DNA of 64,000 nucleotides from Palsa-189 sp963803735 (GCA_963803735.1 CAWDNV010000012.1:1-64000), one strand, 5' to 3'. Counted from the stretch's first letter, positions 35,232 to 43,836 are shown. Notes: generated by a model from the sequence alone, not told the origin. Made by a program: numbers and translations.

Positions 35232-35792
35232 ATGGAGAACCTGTACCGGCTGGAGATCGAGTCGCTTGATTTGGGCCCGAACGTGCGCGCTGTTGGGCTG
35301 GAACTTATCGATCGGGAAACGCGTGAGCCGGTGACGGGGAACGAGGCTGCCGGTATCTGGGCCGCACTTGTACCTGCTCTAGCCGCGGAACAGCCGTGGG
35401 CCATCGATTTCTTCGCTCACCTTGAGCGCGTCCGGGATTTTTGCCGTAACATGGCAATCGCGTTTCGCGAGCCAAACCCTGACGCGCTTGTGATCCCCCA
35501 ACCCGGGCGAGAGAAGCTTCAGCCTCTGTTTGAGCGTTTTGCGAACGAAACTTTCGGCGTTCGCGCAGGCGCCCCGCTGCTGGGTGGTGATGCCTCGGTC
35601 GAGGACGCCCTGGCCGAACGCGGGGTAGACGCTTATCAAGCAGCCTTCCCTCAATATCTGTTTTGTTCTGTGTGCGACTTTGAGGGCGGGTTTCTGACGG
35701 TTTTGAGCAATCAATTGTGGGCTTCGGAGGTGATCCGGCGCGCACGAGGGGCCTTGGAGAAACTGCAGGTAGATGTTACCCGTCCCGCTTAG
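35232..35792 (+). CDS. hypothetical protein, cytoplasmic
   Basis: 186 residues, no family recognised. It starts MENLYRLEIESLDLGPNVRAV and has strand-like segments followed by helices; a CSVCDFEGG sequence near residue 143 holds two cysteines but not a full metal site. No signal peptide or membrane helix. It has a reasonable ATG nine bases after the preceding gene, is likely co-transcribed with it, and may act with it. Confidence 0.6.
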   Translation: MENLYRLEIESLDLGPNVRAVGLELIDRETREPVTGNEAAGIWAALVPALAAEQPWAIDFFAHLERVRDFCRNMAIAFREPNPDALVIPQPGREKLQPLFERFANETFGVRAGAPLLGGDASVEDALAERGVDAYQAAFPQYLFCSVCDFEGGFLTVLSNQLWASEVIRRARGALEKLQVDVTRPA

Positions 35793-35872
35793 CACTTCGC
35801 GTACGCCTCTACGTTGACCTGCCTTTGGCGGCCTGATAGTTTTTCTGTTTTACTGTAGGTGGGGAGAACCGA

Positions 35873-36808
35873 CTGACACGCTGTCTCACTCAGGGTCGAT
35901 TTGTTGTAGTTGTGCTGCTTTCTGTGGTGCTGGCAGGATGCGCCGCCAGCGAGAAGCACGCCGCTCCGCCAATAGCCATCCGGCCGCAGTTGGACGCTGA
36001 CCAGACACAGCTTGTCGAATCCTATAACCGGCAAGCTGATGCTGTACACGCTCTGAATGCTTCGGTGCAAATGAGTCCCACTGCGGGCTCGGCATATAGC
36101 GGCGTGATCCACCAGTATCATGAGGTAAGCGGCTTTATCTTGGCCGCTCGGCCCGCTCTGATTCGCGTCATCGGCCAGGCGCCTATTGTTTCCACGAATA
36201 TTTTCGATATGGTGAGCGACGGCCAGACATTTCGCATTTTCATACCTTCGAAGAACGAATTCCTTGTGGGGCCAACTCAGCTGGAGCGTGCGACAAAAAA
36301 TCCCATCGAAAACCTCAGACCTCAGCATCTACTGGATGCCTTCTTTTGGACACCAATTTCCGCCAGCGATCCAGTTGTGTTGGAACAGGTCGATGTCCCG
36401 CCAGCGCGGTATTACGTGCTGAGCGTGCTTCGTGGCTCGGCCCCTAGGTTCGAAATTGCGCGCAAGATTTGGTTCGACCGAACAGACCTGCGGGTTTCCA
36501 GGCTACAAATCTACGGTCCTGGCGGAAGGCTCGATTCCGACATTGGCTATGAGGATTGGCAAGACGTTCCGCCCCCAAATGTTCAAGCCAACGGTGCACC
36601 GGTAGCAAAAGATAATTCGGCAGTGGGGCCCCTCGTCTTTCCTCGGACCTTTCGAATCGCGCGGCCGCAGCAGGATTATCAGTTGTCGGTGGTTATCAGC
36701 AGGCTTGCACTGAATACGGACATTCCCGCCGATCGGTTCAGCCTGATGCAGCCGGCCGGAACTGAACTTGTAAACTTGGGTGCCGGCCAGCAGGAGCTAC
36801 AGCCGTGA
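35873..36808 (+). CDS. LolA-like outer-membrane-type lipoprotein, possible CTG start
   Basis: About 311 residues if started at CTG 35873; 298 from GTG 35912. The lipobox is VVLAGC with the acylated cysteine; the GTG start would leave only about nine residues before it, too short for a signal peptide, whereas CTG at 35873 gives a basic n-region (TRCLTQGR) and is preceded by GGGGAG at the right distance. The mature part (FRIFIPSKNEFLVGPTQLER and VWFDRTDLRVSRLQIYG-like strands) fits the LolA/LolB-type half-barrel (DUF4292-like). It is followed at once by ABC permease and ATPase genes, which suggests a role in lipid or lipoprotein transport. Confidence 0.65.
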   Translation: MTRCLTQGRFVVVVLLSVVLAGCAASEKHAAPPIAIRPQLDADQTQLVESYNRQADAVHALNASVQMSPTAGSAYSGVIHQYHEVSGFILAARPALIRVIGQAPIVSTNIFDMVSDGQTFRIFIPSKNEFLVGPTQLERATKNPIENLRPQHLLDAFFWTPISASDPVVLEQVDVPPARYYVLSVLRGSAPRFEIARKIWFDRTDLRVSRLQIYGPGGRLDSDIGYEDWQDVPPPNVQANGAPVAKDNSAVGPLVFPRTFRIARPQQDYQLSVVISRLALNTDIPADRFSLMQPAGTELVNLGAGQQELQP

Positions 36809-37905
36809 TCGGCCGCGTCATCTTTGCCAACATTTTGTATCGGCCCCTTAGGACGATAATCAGCATCCTGGCCGTCAGCGTTGAGGTAGCTCTCGTCATA
36901 ATCATCGTTGGATTGACGAGCGGGATGATTCAGGAAACCGCCAAGCGCATCGAAGGCGTGGGCGCCGATATTATGTTGCAGCCGCCCTCGGCATCGATAT
37001 TCCTCGCCTTCAACGGCGCGCCTATGCCCATACGTATCGGCGATCGCCTGCGCCAATTGCGTTATGTACAAACAGTGGCTCCCGTCCTGCTCCAGTTCAA
37101 TTCCACGGGAGGCATAGACCTCATCTACGGCATCGATCCGGAAAGCTTTCGTGCGGTCTCCGGTGGATTCGTATTCCTGGAAGGGCAGGATATGAGCGGC
37201 CCGGATGACTTGCTTGTCGATGACTGGGACGCCCGATCCATGAACATCAAAGTCGGCCAGACGTTTCGAATGTTAGAGCACGACTTTCATGTCGCTGGCA
37301 TCGTGGAGCATGGTAAAGGGGCACGGATTTTCGTGCCGCTCGCCACATTGCAGGAACTTTCAGGCGCGCGGGACAAAGCTTCGATTTTTTTCCTGAAGTG
37401 CACCCGTTCAGACCATACCGCGGCGGTTATGGACGAGATGAGGAAAATCCTGCCGGGATATGAAATCAGGCCCCTGAAGGATTTCTTGTCGCTGATGACG
37501 TCAACGAGTCTTCCCGGTCTCGATATTTTCGTGCGCAGCATGATCGCTCTTGCCGTCGCCATCGGTTTCCTAGTCATTTTTCTTTCCATGTATAGCACTG
37601 TTGTGGAGCGGACACGTGATATCGGCGTACTGAAATCGCTCGGCGCCTCGAAGATGTACATAGTTCGGGCGCTGCTCGGTGAAATCGCCGCAATCTCTGT
37701 CGCAGGTATTCTTTTCGGAATCTGCGTAAGCTACTTGGCCCGCGCCTTTTTCCTCTCCGCCTTCCCCACGCTCTCGATTCTGATTACACCCGATTGGATC
37801 TTTCGGGCCGCTCTCATTGCAGTCGGAGGGGGATTGCTGGGAGCCCTTTACCCCGCATGGCTGGCCAGCCGCAAAGACGTTATTGAAGCGCTTGCCTACG
37901 AGTGA
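36805..37905 (+). CDS. ABC transporter permease, FtsX/MacB/LolE type
   Basis: 366 residues. One N-terminal helix (TIISILAVSVEVALVIIIVG), a periplasmic MacB-like domain (about 45-250) and three C-terminal helices beginning at SMIALAVAIGFLVIFLSMYS, ending in ALYPAWLASRKDVIEALAYE, typical of four-helix FtsX permeases. Works with the ATPase encoded next, most likely extracting or moving a lipoprotein or lipid. GTG start overlapping the lipoprotein gene by four bases. Confidence 0.82.
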   Translation: MIGRVIFANILYRPLRTIISILAVSVEVALVIIIVGLTSGMIQETAKRIEGVGADIMLQPPSASIFLAFNGAPMPIRIGDRLRQLRYVQTVAPVLLQFNSTGGIDLIYGIDPESFRAVSGGFVFLEGQDMSGPDDLLVDDWDARSMNIKVGQTFRMLEHDFHVAGIVEHGKGARIFVPLATLQELSGARDKASIFFLKCTRSDHTAAVMDEMRKILPGYEIRPLKDFLSLMTSTSLPGLDIFVRSMIALAVAIGFLVIFLSMYSTVVERTRDIGVLKSLGASKMYIVRALLGEIAAISVAGILFGICVSYLARAFFLSAFPTLSILITPDWIFRAALIAVGGGLLGALYPAWLASRKDVIEALAYE

Positions 37906-38003
37906 CGCCTCGCCCGAAGTCAGAAGCCCAAATCTCTAGGTTGGGACGCCCACTCCAGCTAGAATATTTTCATCCGGTAACAAGATTTCAGCTAGGGAAC
38001 GCA

Positions 38004-38687
38004 GTGGAGCCGATACTCAGAACAGAAAATCTCTGGAAGATGTATCACGCAGGCAAAGTCGAGGTTCCGGCGCTCCGGGGGGTGAATTTCGACGTACTGC
38101 CGGGCGAATTTGTTGCCGTCATGGGGCCCTCCGGCTGTGGTAAATCTACTCTGCTCTATGTGATTGGAGGGTTGGCTCAAGCGACCAAAGGGCGGGTCCT
38201 CGTAGATGGTAATGACCTTGCTGCGATGAGTGATGCGGCGCGTACGCGCCTGCGGCGGCATAAGGTTGGTTTCGTGTTTCAGCGATTTAACCTGCTGCCT
38301 ACGCTGGACGCTTTCGGTAATATTGCCATCGCCCAGCACATTCACGGCGATGGATTCGATCCGCACCGCTTCGAAGTCGTTTCTGGTCTGCTGGGCCTTA
38401 ACGGAAGGCTGCGCCATCGCCCCGCTGAACTTTCCGGAGGCGAACAGCAGCGTGTAGCTATCGCTCGCGCCATTATCAATGAGCCTAAAATTTTGCTGGC
38501 CGACGAGCCTACGGGCAACTTGGATACTAAGAATTCGGAGAACGTATTGGGGATGTTGCGCCAGCTCAATCACGAGCTCGGCCAAACCATCGTGATGATT
38601 ACTCACAACCCGGAAGCGGCGGCTTATTGCGATCGCGTCGTGCATATGCGGGATGGCGCCACCGTTGATGGCGTACCGGCCGACTGA
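38004..38687 (+). CDS. ABC transporter ATP-binding protein, LolD/MacB type
   Basis: 227 residues from GTG 38004, the usual LolD length. Walker A GPSGCGKST, Q-loop FVFQRFNLLPTLDAFGN, signature LSGGEQQRVAIARAI, Walker B ILLADEPTGNLD, and H-loop MITHNPEAA are all intact. An earlier GTG at 37902 overlaps the permease stop, but the extra 34 residues are not part of the fold and GTG 38004 has AGGGAACGCA in front. It energises the FtsX-type permease encoded upstream. Confidence 0.87.
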   Translation: MEPILRTENLWKMYHAGKVEVPALRGVNFDVLPGEFVAVMGPSGCGKSTLLYVIGGLAQATKGRVLVDGNDLAAMSDAARTRLRRHKVGFVFQRFNLLPTLDAFGNIAIAQHIHGDGFDPHRFEVVSGLLGLNGRLRHRPAELSGGEQQRVAIARAIINEPKILLADEPTGNLDTKNSENVLGMLRQLNHELGQTIVMITHNPEAAAYCDRVVHMRDGATVDGVPAD

Positions 38688-38689
38688 AT

Positions 38690-39091
38690 ATGCGTACGAT
38701 CTGGCGAATCTTAGTCCGGACGGTCTTCTGGTCATTCGAACGGGGCACCTGGCCCTATGACATCGCCGTCGTCGTAATTGTCATTTTTGTTCTCTTATCG
38801 CCCCGCTCGTGGTTCCACGACCAACCGCCTCTGGGACCCGGCCCGGATCCGGCCATGGTGGAGCTTCGCGATGCAGACTTGAGCGGCGGTACAAGAACTT
38901 ATCGCGTGAGCGCCAAGCTGCTGCATTCCTCAACGAAAGTCCCCGAATCCGAGTTGGAACACGAACTGCACGACGCCGTTCGTCAGAACGTTGAGACACT
39001 ACAGAAGAGCCGCTTCGAGATCGTCAGAATCGAGCCAGTACGAGCCGATGACGGTTCGATCGCGTATTATGATGTTTCCGTAAAGCCCTGA
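38690..39091 (+). CDS. single-pass membrane protein of unknown function
   Basis: 133 residues. One membrane helix (YDIAVVVIVIFVLLSPRSWF, about 23-43) with a short cytoplasmic N-terminus and a soluble C-terminal domain of about 85 residues (DADLSGGTRTYRVSAKLLHS, ending in YYDVSVKP). Begins two bases after the ABC ATPase stop, so probably part of the same transporter operon and perhaps an accessory subunit. No family recognised. Confidence 0.65.
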   Translation: MRTIWRILVRTVFWSFERGTWPYDIAVVVIVIFVLLSPRSWFHDQPPLGPGPDPAMVELRDADLSGGTRTYRVSAKLLHSSTKVPESELEHELHDAVRQNVETLQKSRFEIVRIEPVRADDGSIAYYDVSVKP

Positions 39092-39206
39092 CGCGCGTGC
39101 CGACGAGTGCGGGAGGTATCCAAAAGAAAACCAGAAACTGCAAGTCGCCTGAGCTCATCTTATATGATGTGTTAGCATCCATGCGATGAGATCGGCCCGA
39201 TTCTGA

Positions 39207-39911
39207 ATGAGAACTCTGCGATTCCCATTTTCCCCACTGCGTGCGTTCCTGGTTTTAATTTGGTGCGGCATTTCCATTTTTGCGCCCGCTGCCCCCCCAT
39301 TGTCTCTGGACGATGTTCTAAAGCAAATGGATCGAGAGCAGGGTCAATTTCAAAGCCTCACGGCCAGTATTGAGCGCACCAAGGTAACGGTCGTCGTAAA
39401 TGACCGCTCCATTGAGTCCGGCCAGATTGAAGTCCGCCGGGATGGCAAGATGCGCATCGACCTGATCTCTCCTGATCAAAAAACAATCCTACGAGATGGC
39501 GATCATATCTACGTCTACACTCCAAAGATTCGCCGTGTCGAGGAATATGATCTCGGCAAACGTCGGGATCTGGTCGATCAACTGCTCCTCTTGGGCTTCG
39601 GTACTTCTGGCGATAGCGTCAAAAAGAGCTATTTGATCACTTTGCAAGGCGAAGAAAGCTTAAACGGCCAAAAGGTGGTGCACCTGGAACTAACGCCGCG
39701 CGCCGATGATGTGCGAAAGCAAATTTCAAAAATCGACCTTTGGCTGAATGAAGGCAACTGGCTGCCCGCGCAGCAGCAATTATTCGAGACAGGATCGGGA
39801 GATTACTCGATCGTTCGGTATTCGAATGTGGCGCGAAACGTGGCGATCCCCGATGCGCGCTTCCGTCCCGCATGGCCAAAGGGAGTCACTCGGGTCAAGC
39901 CCCAGGATTGA
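39207..39911 (+). CDS. lolA: outer-membrane lipoprotein carrier protein LolA-like
   Basis: 234 residues. A signal peptide (FLVLIWCGISIFAPAAP) and then LSLDDVLKQMDREQGQFQSL and the LolA strands RIDLISPDQKTILRDGDHIYVYTPKIRRVEEY; the later part (VVHLELTPRADDVRKQISKIDLWL) matches LolA-type sorting proteins. It would carry lipoproteins across the periplasm from a LolCDE-like complex. It follows the FtsX-LolD module, which supports the assignment. Weak TATGAT upstream at 39163-39168. Confidence 0.75.
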   Translation: MRTLRFPFSPLRAFLVLIWCGISIFAPAAPPLSLDDVLKQMDREQGQFQSLTASIERTKVTVVVNDRSIESGQIEVRRDGKMRIDLISPDQKTILRDGDHIYVYTPKIRRVEEYDLGKRRDLVDQLLLLGFGTSGDSVKKSYLITLQGEESLNGQKVVHLELTPRADDVRKQISKIDLWLNEGNWLPAQQQLFETGSGDYSIVRYSNVARNVAIPDARFRPAWPKGVTRVKPQD

Positions 39912-39926
39912 GCTTTAAACGCGAGT

Positions 39927-41048
39927 TTAGCCCTGCGGGGAGTCTCGCCTTTTTGCTTCAGCGGCAAGCAGCGCTTCCTTGCGTTTAATTCCCCAGCGGT
40001 ACCCGCCTAAAGCTCCGTCCTCACGCACAACACGATGGCACGGAATCAAAATCGCCGCCGGATTGGTGGCACAGGCGCGAGCTACGGCGCGCTGCCCCTT
40101 GGGGAGTCCGATAGAGCGAGCGAGATCGGAATAACTTCGCGTGCTGCCGCGAGGAATTTGTTGCAGCGCTTCCCAAACCCTCCGCTGAAAGGCAGTAGCC
40201 TTGACGTCGAGGGGCAAATCCAAATCCGGTTGCTCACCGGATAAGTGCCGCACGAGTTCTCGGACCCATCGGGAAACCTGAGATGGATTCTTGGATATCT
40301 TCGCCGCGGGGTATTCGCGGTGAAGTGCCGCTTCCAAGCGCTCCTCGGAATCGCCCACGTAAATCGCTGACACTCCCTTTGCGGTTCCCGCTACCAGCAG
40401 TTGGCCCAGGTGAGTAGGCGTTGTCGTATAGCCAATTGCCATGCCCTGTCCTCCGCGTCCATAGGTAGCCGGAGTCATACCCAAATCTCCGTTGGAGTGT
40501 TCGTATAAACGGCTGGATGAACCATATCCTGCCTCATACAGTGCGCTAGTCACGTTTCCACCCTCCCGTAATTGTGTTTTGAACCGACGCAGACGAATTG
40601 ATCGAACGTAAGCTCCAGGATTGATGCCCATCATGCGACGAAAGATTCGTTGCAGTCGAAAAGGACTGACGCCCAGCTGCCGAGCCACACTTGCAATCCG
40701 GATCGGATCATCGGACTCTTGCTCCATGAGCCGGCACGCCTGCCGGATCAAACGCGATTCGGCGGCTCCGGGCGCATTTCGCGGATTGCAACGAACGCAA
40801 GCTCGAAACCCCTCGTTCTCCGCCGCATCCGGCGTTCGGAAGAATACGACCCGCTCGCGTCGAGGCCGGCGCGACGGGCATGACGGGCGGCAATAGACGC
40901 CCGTCGAACGGACCGCATAGACGAACGCACCATCGTAACGGTGATCCCGTGCTTGAACGGCCTGCCAGAATCGGTGTTCGGGCAGCCTCCGCGGCTCGTC
41001 GACAGCTGCCACTCGATCTTCTTTTTGCATCTGAGCACTCGGTTTCAT
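39927..41048 (-). CDS. ada: Ada: methylphosphotriester sensor, AraC regulator and O6-methylguanine-DNA methyltransferase
   Basis: About 373 residues, full bifunctional form. Zinc/methyl acceptor domain with GVYCRPSCPSR and RACVRCNPR (four Cys, about 45-90), an AraC-type HTH (RIASVARQLGVSPFRLQRIF and on), an RNase-H-like ribonuclease segment, and the methyltransferase active site ILIPCHRVVREDGALGGYRW near the C-terminus. Methylation of the first cysteine turns it into an activator of repair genes; the last cysteine takes methyl from O6-methylguanine. I prefer ATG 41048 over TTG 41075. It converges with lolA, 15 bases apart. Confidence 0.92.
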   Translation of the reverse strand: MKPSAQMQKEDRVAAVDEPRRLPEHRFWQAVQARDHRYDGAFVYAVRSTGVYCRPSCPSRRPRRERVVFFRTPDAAENEGFRACVRCNPRNAPGAAESRLIRQACRLMEQESDDPIRIASVARQLGVSPFRLQRIFRRMMGINPGAYVRSIRLRRFKTQLREGGNVTSALYEAGYGSSSRLYEHSNGDLGMTPATYGRGGQGMAIGYTTTPTHLGQLLVAGTAKGVSAIYVGDSEERLEAALHREYPAAKISKNPSQVSRWVRELVRHLSGEQPDLDLPLDVKATAFQRRVWEALQQIPRGSTRSYSDLARSIGLPKGQRAVARACATNPAAILIPCHRVVREDGALGGYRWGIKRKEALLAAEAKRRDSPQG

Positions 41049-41248
41049 GACTCCCAAAATACAGCGGCGTTTCAACCGCTACTATCCGATTTCTGCGCCC
41101 AAACTGCATCGCATTTGCAGGCCGCCCATTTGCAGGCCGATGGTTACATATTGGAACGCATTCGGCTCGCAATTCGTTGACCTGCTAGAGTCCTGACGTC
41201 ATAGTCACGCCAGCAGCGCCGGAGACGCATCCCTAAAGGGGGAGAACT

Positions 41249-41743
41249 ATGCGCGTTTCTCGGCCTGCCCTTGCCGCAGGCCCATCCGAATCGGTAATCC
41301 AGGATCCACAAACTCCATCTGTTCCAGCACGTGCTGCCGATGCCGAATGGACTAACCGCAGGCAGCCTCGGGGAATTAACCGTGTGCCTACGCATACCGT
41401 CGGTCGCGTGCGCGAAAGGCGCGCGTACGCGCGCGCCCGGCTTTCGCTCCCGCTCCGTTTGGATCGGGTGGCTGGACAGCGCCACACCCAACATTACTTC
41501 CTGCAAACCACGGATATCAGTTCGAGCGGCCTTTTCTTCCTTTCGCCACTTCGGATTGAGGCTGGCACTCCCATCGAATTAGAGGTGAAATTGATCGCCC
41601 AGCCTGTCGCTCGAGCTACGGTACACATGAGTGCGATTGCTCACGTAGTTCGCACCGAAGCGGCGGAAAAGCCTGGTTGGTACGGCGTCGCGGCCGCCTT
41701 TGATGATATCAGCTACCGCCGAGACGAAAAGTTCCCGGAATGA
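41249..41743 (+). CDS. PilZ domain protein
   Basis: 164 residues. After a disordered, proline-rich N-terminus of about 55 residues come RERRAYARARLSLPLRL (RxxxR-type motif) and TTDISSSGLFF (DxSxxG), the c-di-GMP binding elements of PilZ; strands follow to VAAAFDDIS. The ATG at 41249 has a strong ribosome site, AAAGGGGGAGAACT. Not near any obvious effector gene; its target is unknown. Confidence 0.78.
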   Translation: MRVSRPALAAGPSESVIQDPQTPSVPARAADAEWTNRRQPRGINRVPTHTVGRVRERRAYARARLSLPLRLDRVAGQRHTQHYFLQTTDISSSGLFFLSPLRIEAGTPIELEVKLIAQPVARATVHMSAIAHVVRTEAAEKPGWYGVAAAFDDISYRRDEKFPE

Positions 41744-41837
41744 TATCCGCCATTGGCCCGATCATACGGGCGTTTGTGTTCGCTAAAGATGATCGCGTCG
41801 GCCATTAGTGCGGTCGTTAATCAAGCTTTTGATCTGA

Positions 41838-41843
41838 TACGAT
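41838..41843 (+). promoter_or_regulatory. extended -10 placed for leaderless transcription
   Basis: TGATACGAT contains an extended -10 (TG-N-TACGAT) whose hexamer ends six bases before the GTG at 41850. No Shine-Dalgarno site precedes the gene. Same geometry as at 28938 and 33096. Confidence 0.4.
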
Positions 41844-41849
41844 GGTTTA

Positions 41850-42494
41850 GTGCTTACGCATAAGCCGCTTCGGGCGGTGCTGTTTGATTGGGACGGCACC
41901 CTCCTCGACTCGTTCAAAGCGGATACAAACGCTTACCTGCAGATGTTCCGGGCGCTTGGCGTTCCCTGGAACCCTAAGAAGTTAGCGCAACATTATTCGC
42001 CTGATTGGCATAACGTTTATCGAGCCGCAAACCTGCCGCTGAAATCCTGGGCTGAAGCAGATCGCGTCTGGCGTCGCTTCTATCGCGCAGAGCGACCTAT
42101 GCTGCACGCTGGCGCTCGCCACGTAGTGCATACGCTTGCGGGGCGATTTCGCCTGGGCCTGGTCAGCAGCGGCAGCAGTTGGCGCGTTCGCTCGCAGATT
42201 CGCGCATTTGGACTGGAGCCTTTTTTTGCGGTGAGTGTTTTTGGTGACCGAGTGCCCCATCGCAAGCCACATCCCATGCAACTGTTGCTTGCAATTCACC
42301 ACCTTGGTTTTGACCCGGGCAGTTGTGTGTATGTCGGAGACGCGCCTGAGGACGTAAAGATGGCTCGTCGCGCCGGCGTAGCTGTTGTCGGCGTTCTGCG
42401 GAATTCTCCCGTGCCCGACCGGCTGCGCGAATCGCGGCCGAACGCTCTGATCAACACGATCAGCTCGCTTCCTGAGCTCTTCTGTCACAGCTAG
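41850..42494 (+). CDS. HAD-superfamily hydrolase, phosphoglycolate-phosphatase-like
   Basis: 214 residues. All HAD motifs are seen: VLFDWDGTLLDS (nucleophile Asp), LVSSGSS (motif II), HRKPHP (motif III Lys) and CVYVGDAPEDVKMARRAG (motif IV). A helical cap of the Gph/PGMB type lies between motifs I and II. Likely a small-molecule phosphatase; substrate unknown. GTG start. Its stop lies in the palindrome CTAG that also forms the stop of the convergent next gene. Confidence 0.85.
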   Translation: MLTHKPLRAVLFDWDGTLLDSFKADTNAYLQMFRALGVPWNPKKLAQHYSPDWHNVYRAANLPLKSWAEADRVWRRFYRAERPMLHAGARHVVHTLAGRFRLGLVSSGSSWRVRSQIRAFGLEPFFAVSVFGDRVPHRKPHPMQLLLAIHHLGFDPGSCVYVGDAPEDVKMARRAGVAVVGVLRNSPVPDRLRESRPNALINTISSLPELFCHS

Positions 42495-43348
42495 GGTTTG
42501 GAGCCTTTCTCGGGAGCGGTTTGGCCTGCCGGTTTATCTGGAGGTAGCGCGGCGTACTGATCCCAGCGGATGATCAAGCGCACAGGAACGGTTATTCCTC
42601 GATTGTCATAGGACCCATCGGAACGAGAGTAAGCCGGCAACCAATACTTGTTGGCTATTGGCTGTCGATAAGTCTCAAAGATCGTGAAAGGCAGTTGTGA
42701 AGTCTGCGCATCTCCCGTCTCAGTAACCCACTTGCCGTAGGTTTTCACGATGGCCAGGTCATGATCATCAACCCAAACGAGCCCGTCGAAATATGCGTGA
42801 GTACGTTCGAGTTGTCGAGGTTTCACCTGAAACACATATGTGCTCAACTCATCGACCAGTTGCTTACCCGCATAACTGATTTCATATTTGGGCAGATTAG
42901 AACTGACTAGAGGAAACGCCGGGATTTTCGAAAGCGCTTCGATATCGTCGCGCTCCAGGTTCAGAAACCTGAGGGTGGACTGTGGCTCTCCGGCTTTGCG
43001 CCGAGCGTCCTCGGACACCGGAAGGGACGAAGCCGCGATCTCCGCTTGGCCGGAAACCTTGCCTTCAGGACCGATTTCCTCCAAACGCACGGTTTTGCGA
43101 TAGGTATAGGCCGTGAAGAGGCGTGCTAGCTGGTCCTCTTGCGCTGAGAATCTCCGGATAATCTCTTCGGGTGCTATGGGCGGCTGTTCCGTTGGAGCAG
43201 CAGGATGAGTGGGAAGCCGCACGATGTCTGGCGCCTTAGGTGGCGTCTGCGGCCCGGCGGGCTCCTGTGCAATGAGCGGGACAGCGAAAAAGCCGGCAAC
43301 GGCCGCAATCAGTACGAATGCTAGGTGTCGAATGTGCCTAGGGATCAT
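42491..43348 (-). CDS. secreted protein of LolA-like sorting-protein fold (uncertain)
   Basis: About 285 residues. Signal peptide (LAFVLIAAVAGFFAVPLIAQ), then a proline-rich linker (PAGPQTPPKAPDIVRLPTHP) and a domain with FTAYTYRKTVRLEEI, YVFQVKPRQL, YFDGLVWVDDHDLAIVKTYG and TIFETYRQPIANKYWLPAYS. The wide strand alternation and the YVFQV / VWVDDHDL pattern resemble outer-membrane lipoprotein-sorting proteins, though I cannot place it in a named family with certainty. ATG 43348 preferred over GTG 43354. Divergent from acylphosphatase. Confidence 0.6.
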   Translation of the reverse strand: MIPRHIRHLAFVLIAAVAGFFAVPLIAQEPAGPQTPPKAPDIVRLPTHPAAPTEQPPIAPEEIIRRFSAQEDQLARLFTAYTYRKTVRLEEIGPEGKVSGQAEIAASSLPVSEDARRKAGEPQSTLRFLNLERDDIEALSKIPAFPLVSSNLPKYEISYAGKQLVDELSTYVFQVKPRQLERTHAYFDGLVWVDDHDLAIVKTYGKWVTETGDAQTSQLPFTIFETYRQPIANKYWLPAYSRSDGSYDNRGITVPVRLIIRWDQYAALPPDKPAGQTAPEKGSKP

Positions 43349-43520
43349 GGTCACTTAAGATGCGTCTAACAGACGATTCCGTTTACTTCAATCGTCCTCG
43401 GCAACCCGTTCCTATTATATCCGCTTGCACTCATTCGAAGGATTTTCGCCGTGGCCCTCAATTTCCTTGCGCCCGCTCTGGTAGAATCCCGCTGCGGCTG
43501 CTAGGCAGTGGCAGGCGGCA

Positions 43521-43814
43521 ATGCGGGCTGAAAAGCAGGCTAAGCGATTCTTTGTTTCGGGCAGGGTACAGGGCGTTGGCTATCGTTATTTTGCCGCGGA
43601 TGCGGCGGAGAAAATTGGCGTTACGGGATACGCCAAGAACCTGGCCGATGGCCGTGTAGAAGTCTACGCGATTGGCACCGCCGACGAACTCAGAAGCTTC
43701 GCCCGAGAATTGCGCCGTGGCCCGGCTCTGGCTGCCGTGGATGAGGTCGCGGAAGTTGAAGCCGAACACACGCCGGCTTTTAGCTCCAGATTTTCTGTGA
43801 CCTATGACCGTTAA
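43521..43814 (+). CDS. acyP: acylphosphatase
   Basis: 97 residues. The active-site loop is GRVQGVGYRYF with the catalytic Arg, and YAKNLADGRVEV holds the catalytic Asn; the remainder follows the family to the end. Hydrolyses acyl phosphates in the cytoplasm. Its end overlaps the first possible start of the following apt frame. Confidence 0.9.
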   Translation: MRAEKQAKRFFVSGRVQGVGYRYFAADAAEKIGVTGYAKNLADGRVEVYAIGTADELRSFARELRRGPALAAVDEVAEVEAEHTPAFSSRFSVTYDR

Positions 43815-43836
43815 AATCTCAGCCTCGAGGCCCATA

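Noticed and set aside
34454..35404. Minus-strand ORF of 316 codons
   Set aside because: Serine/arginine-rich mirror of mltG and the following genes; typical antisense artefact of GC-rich coding sequence.
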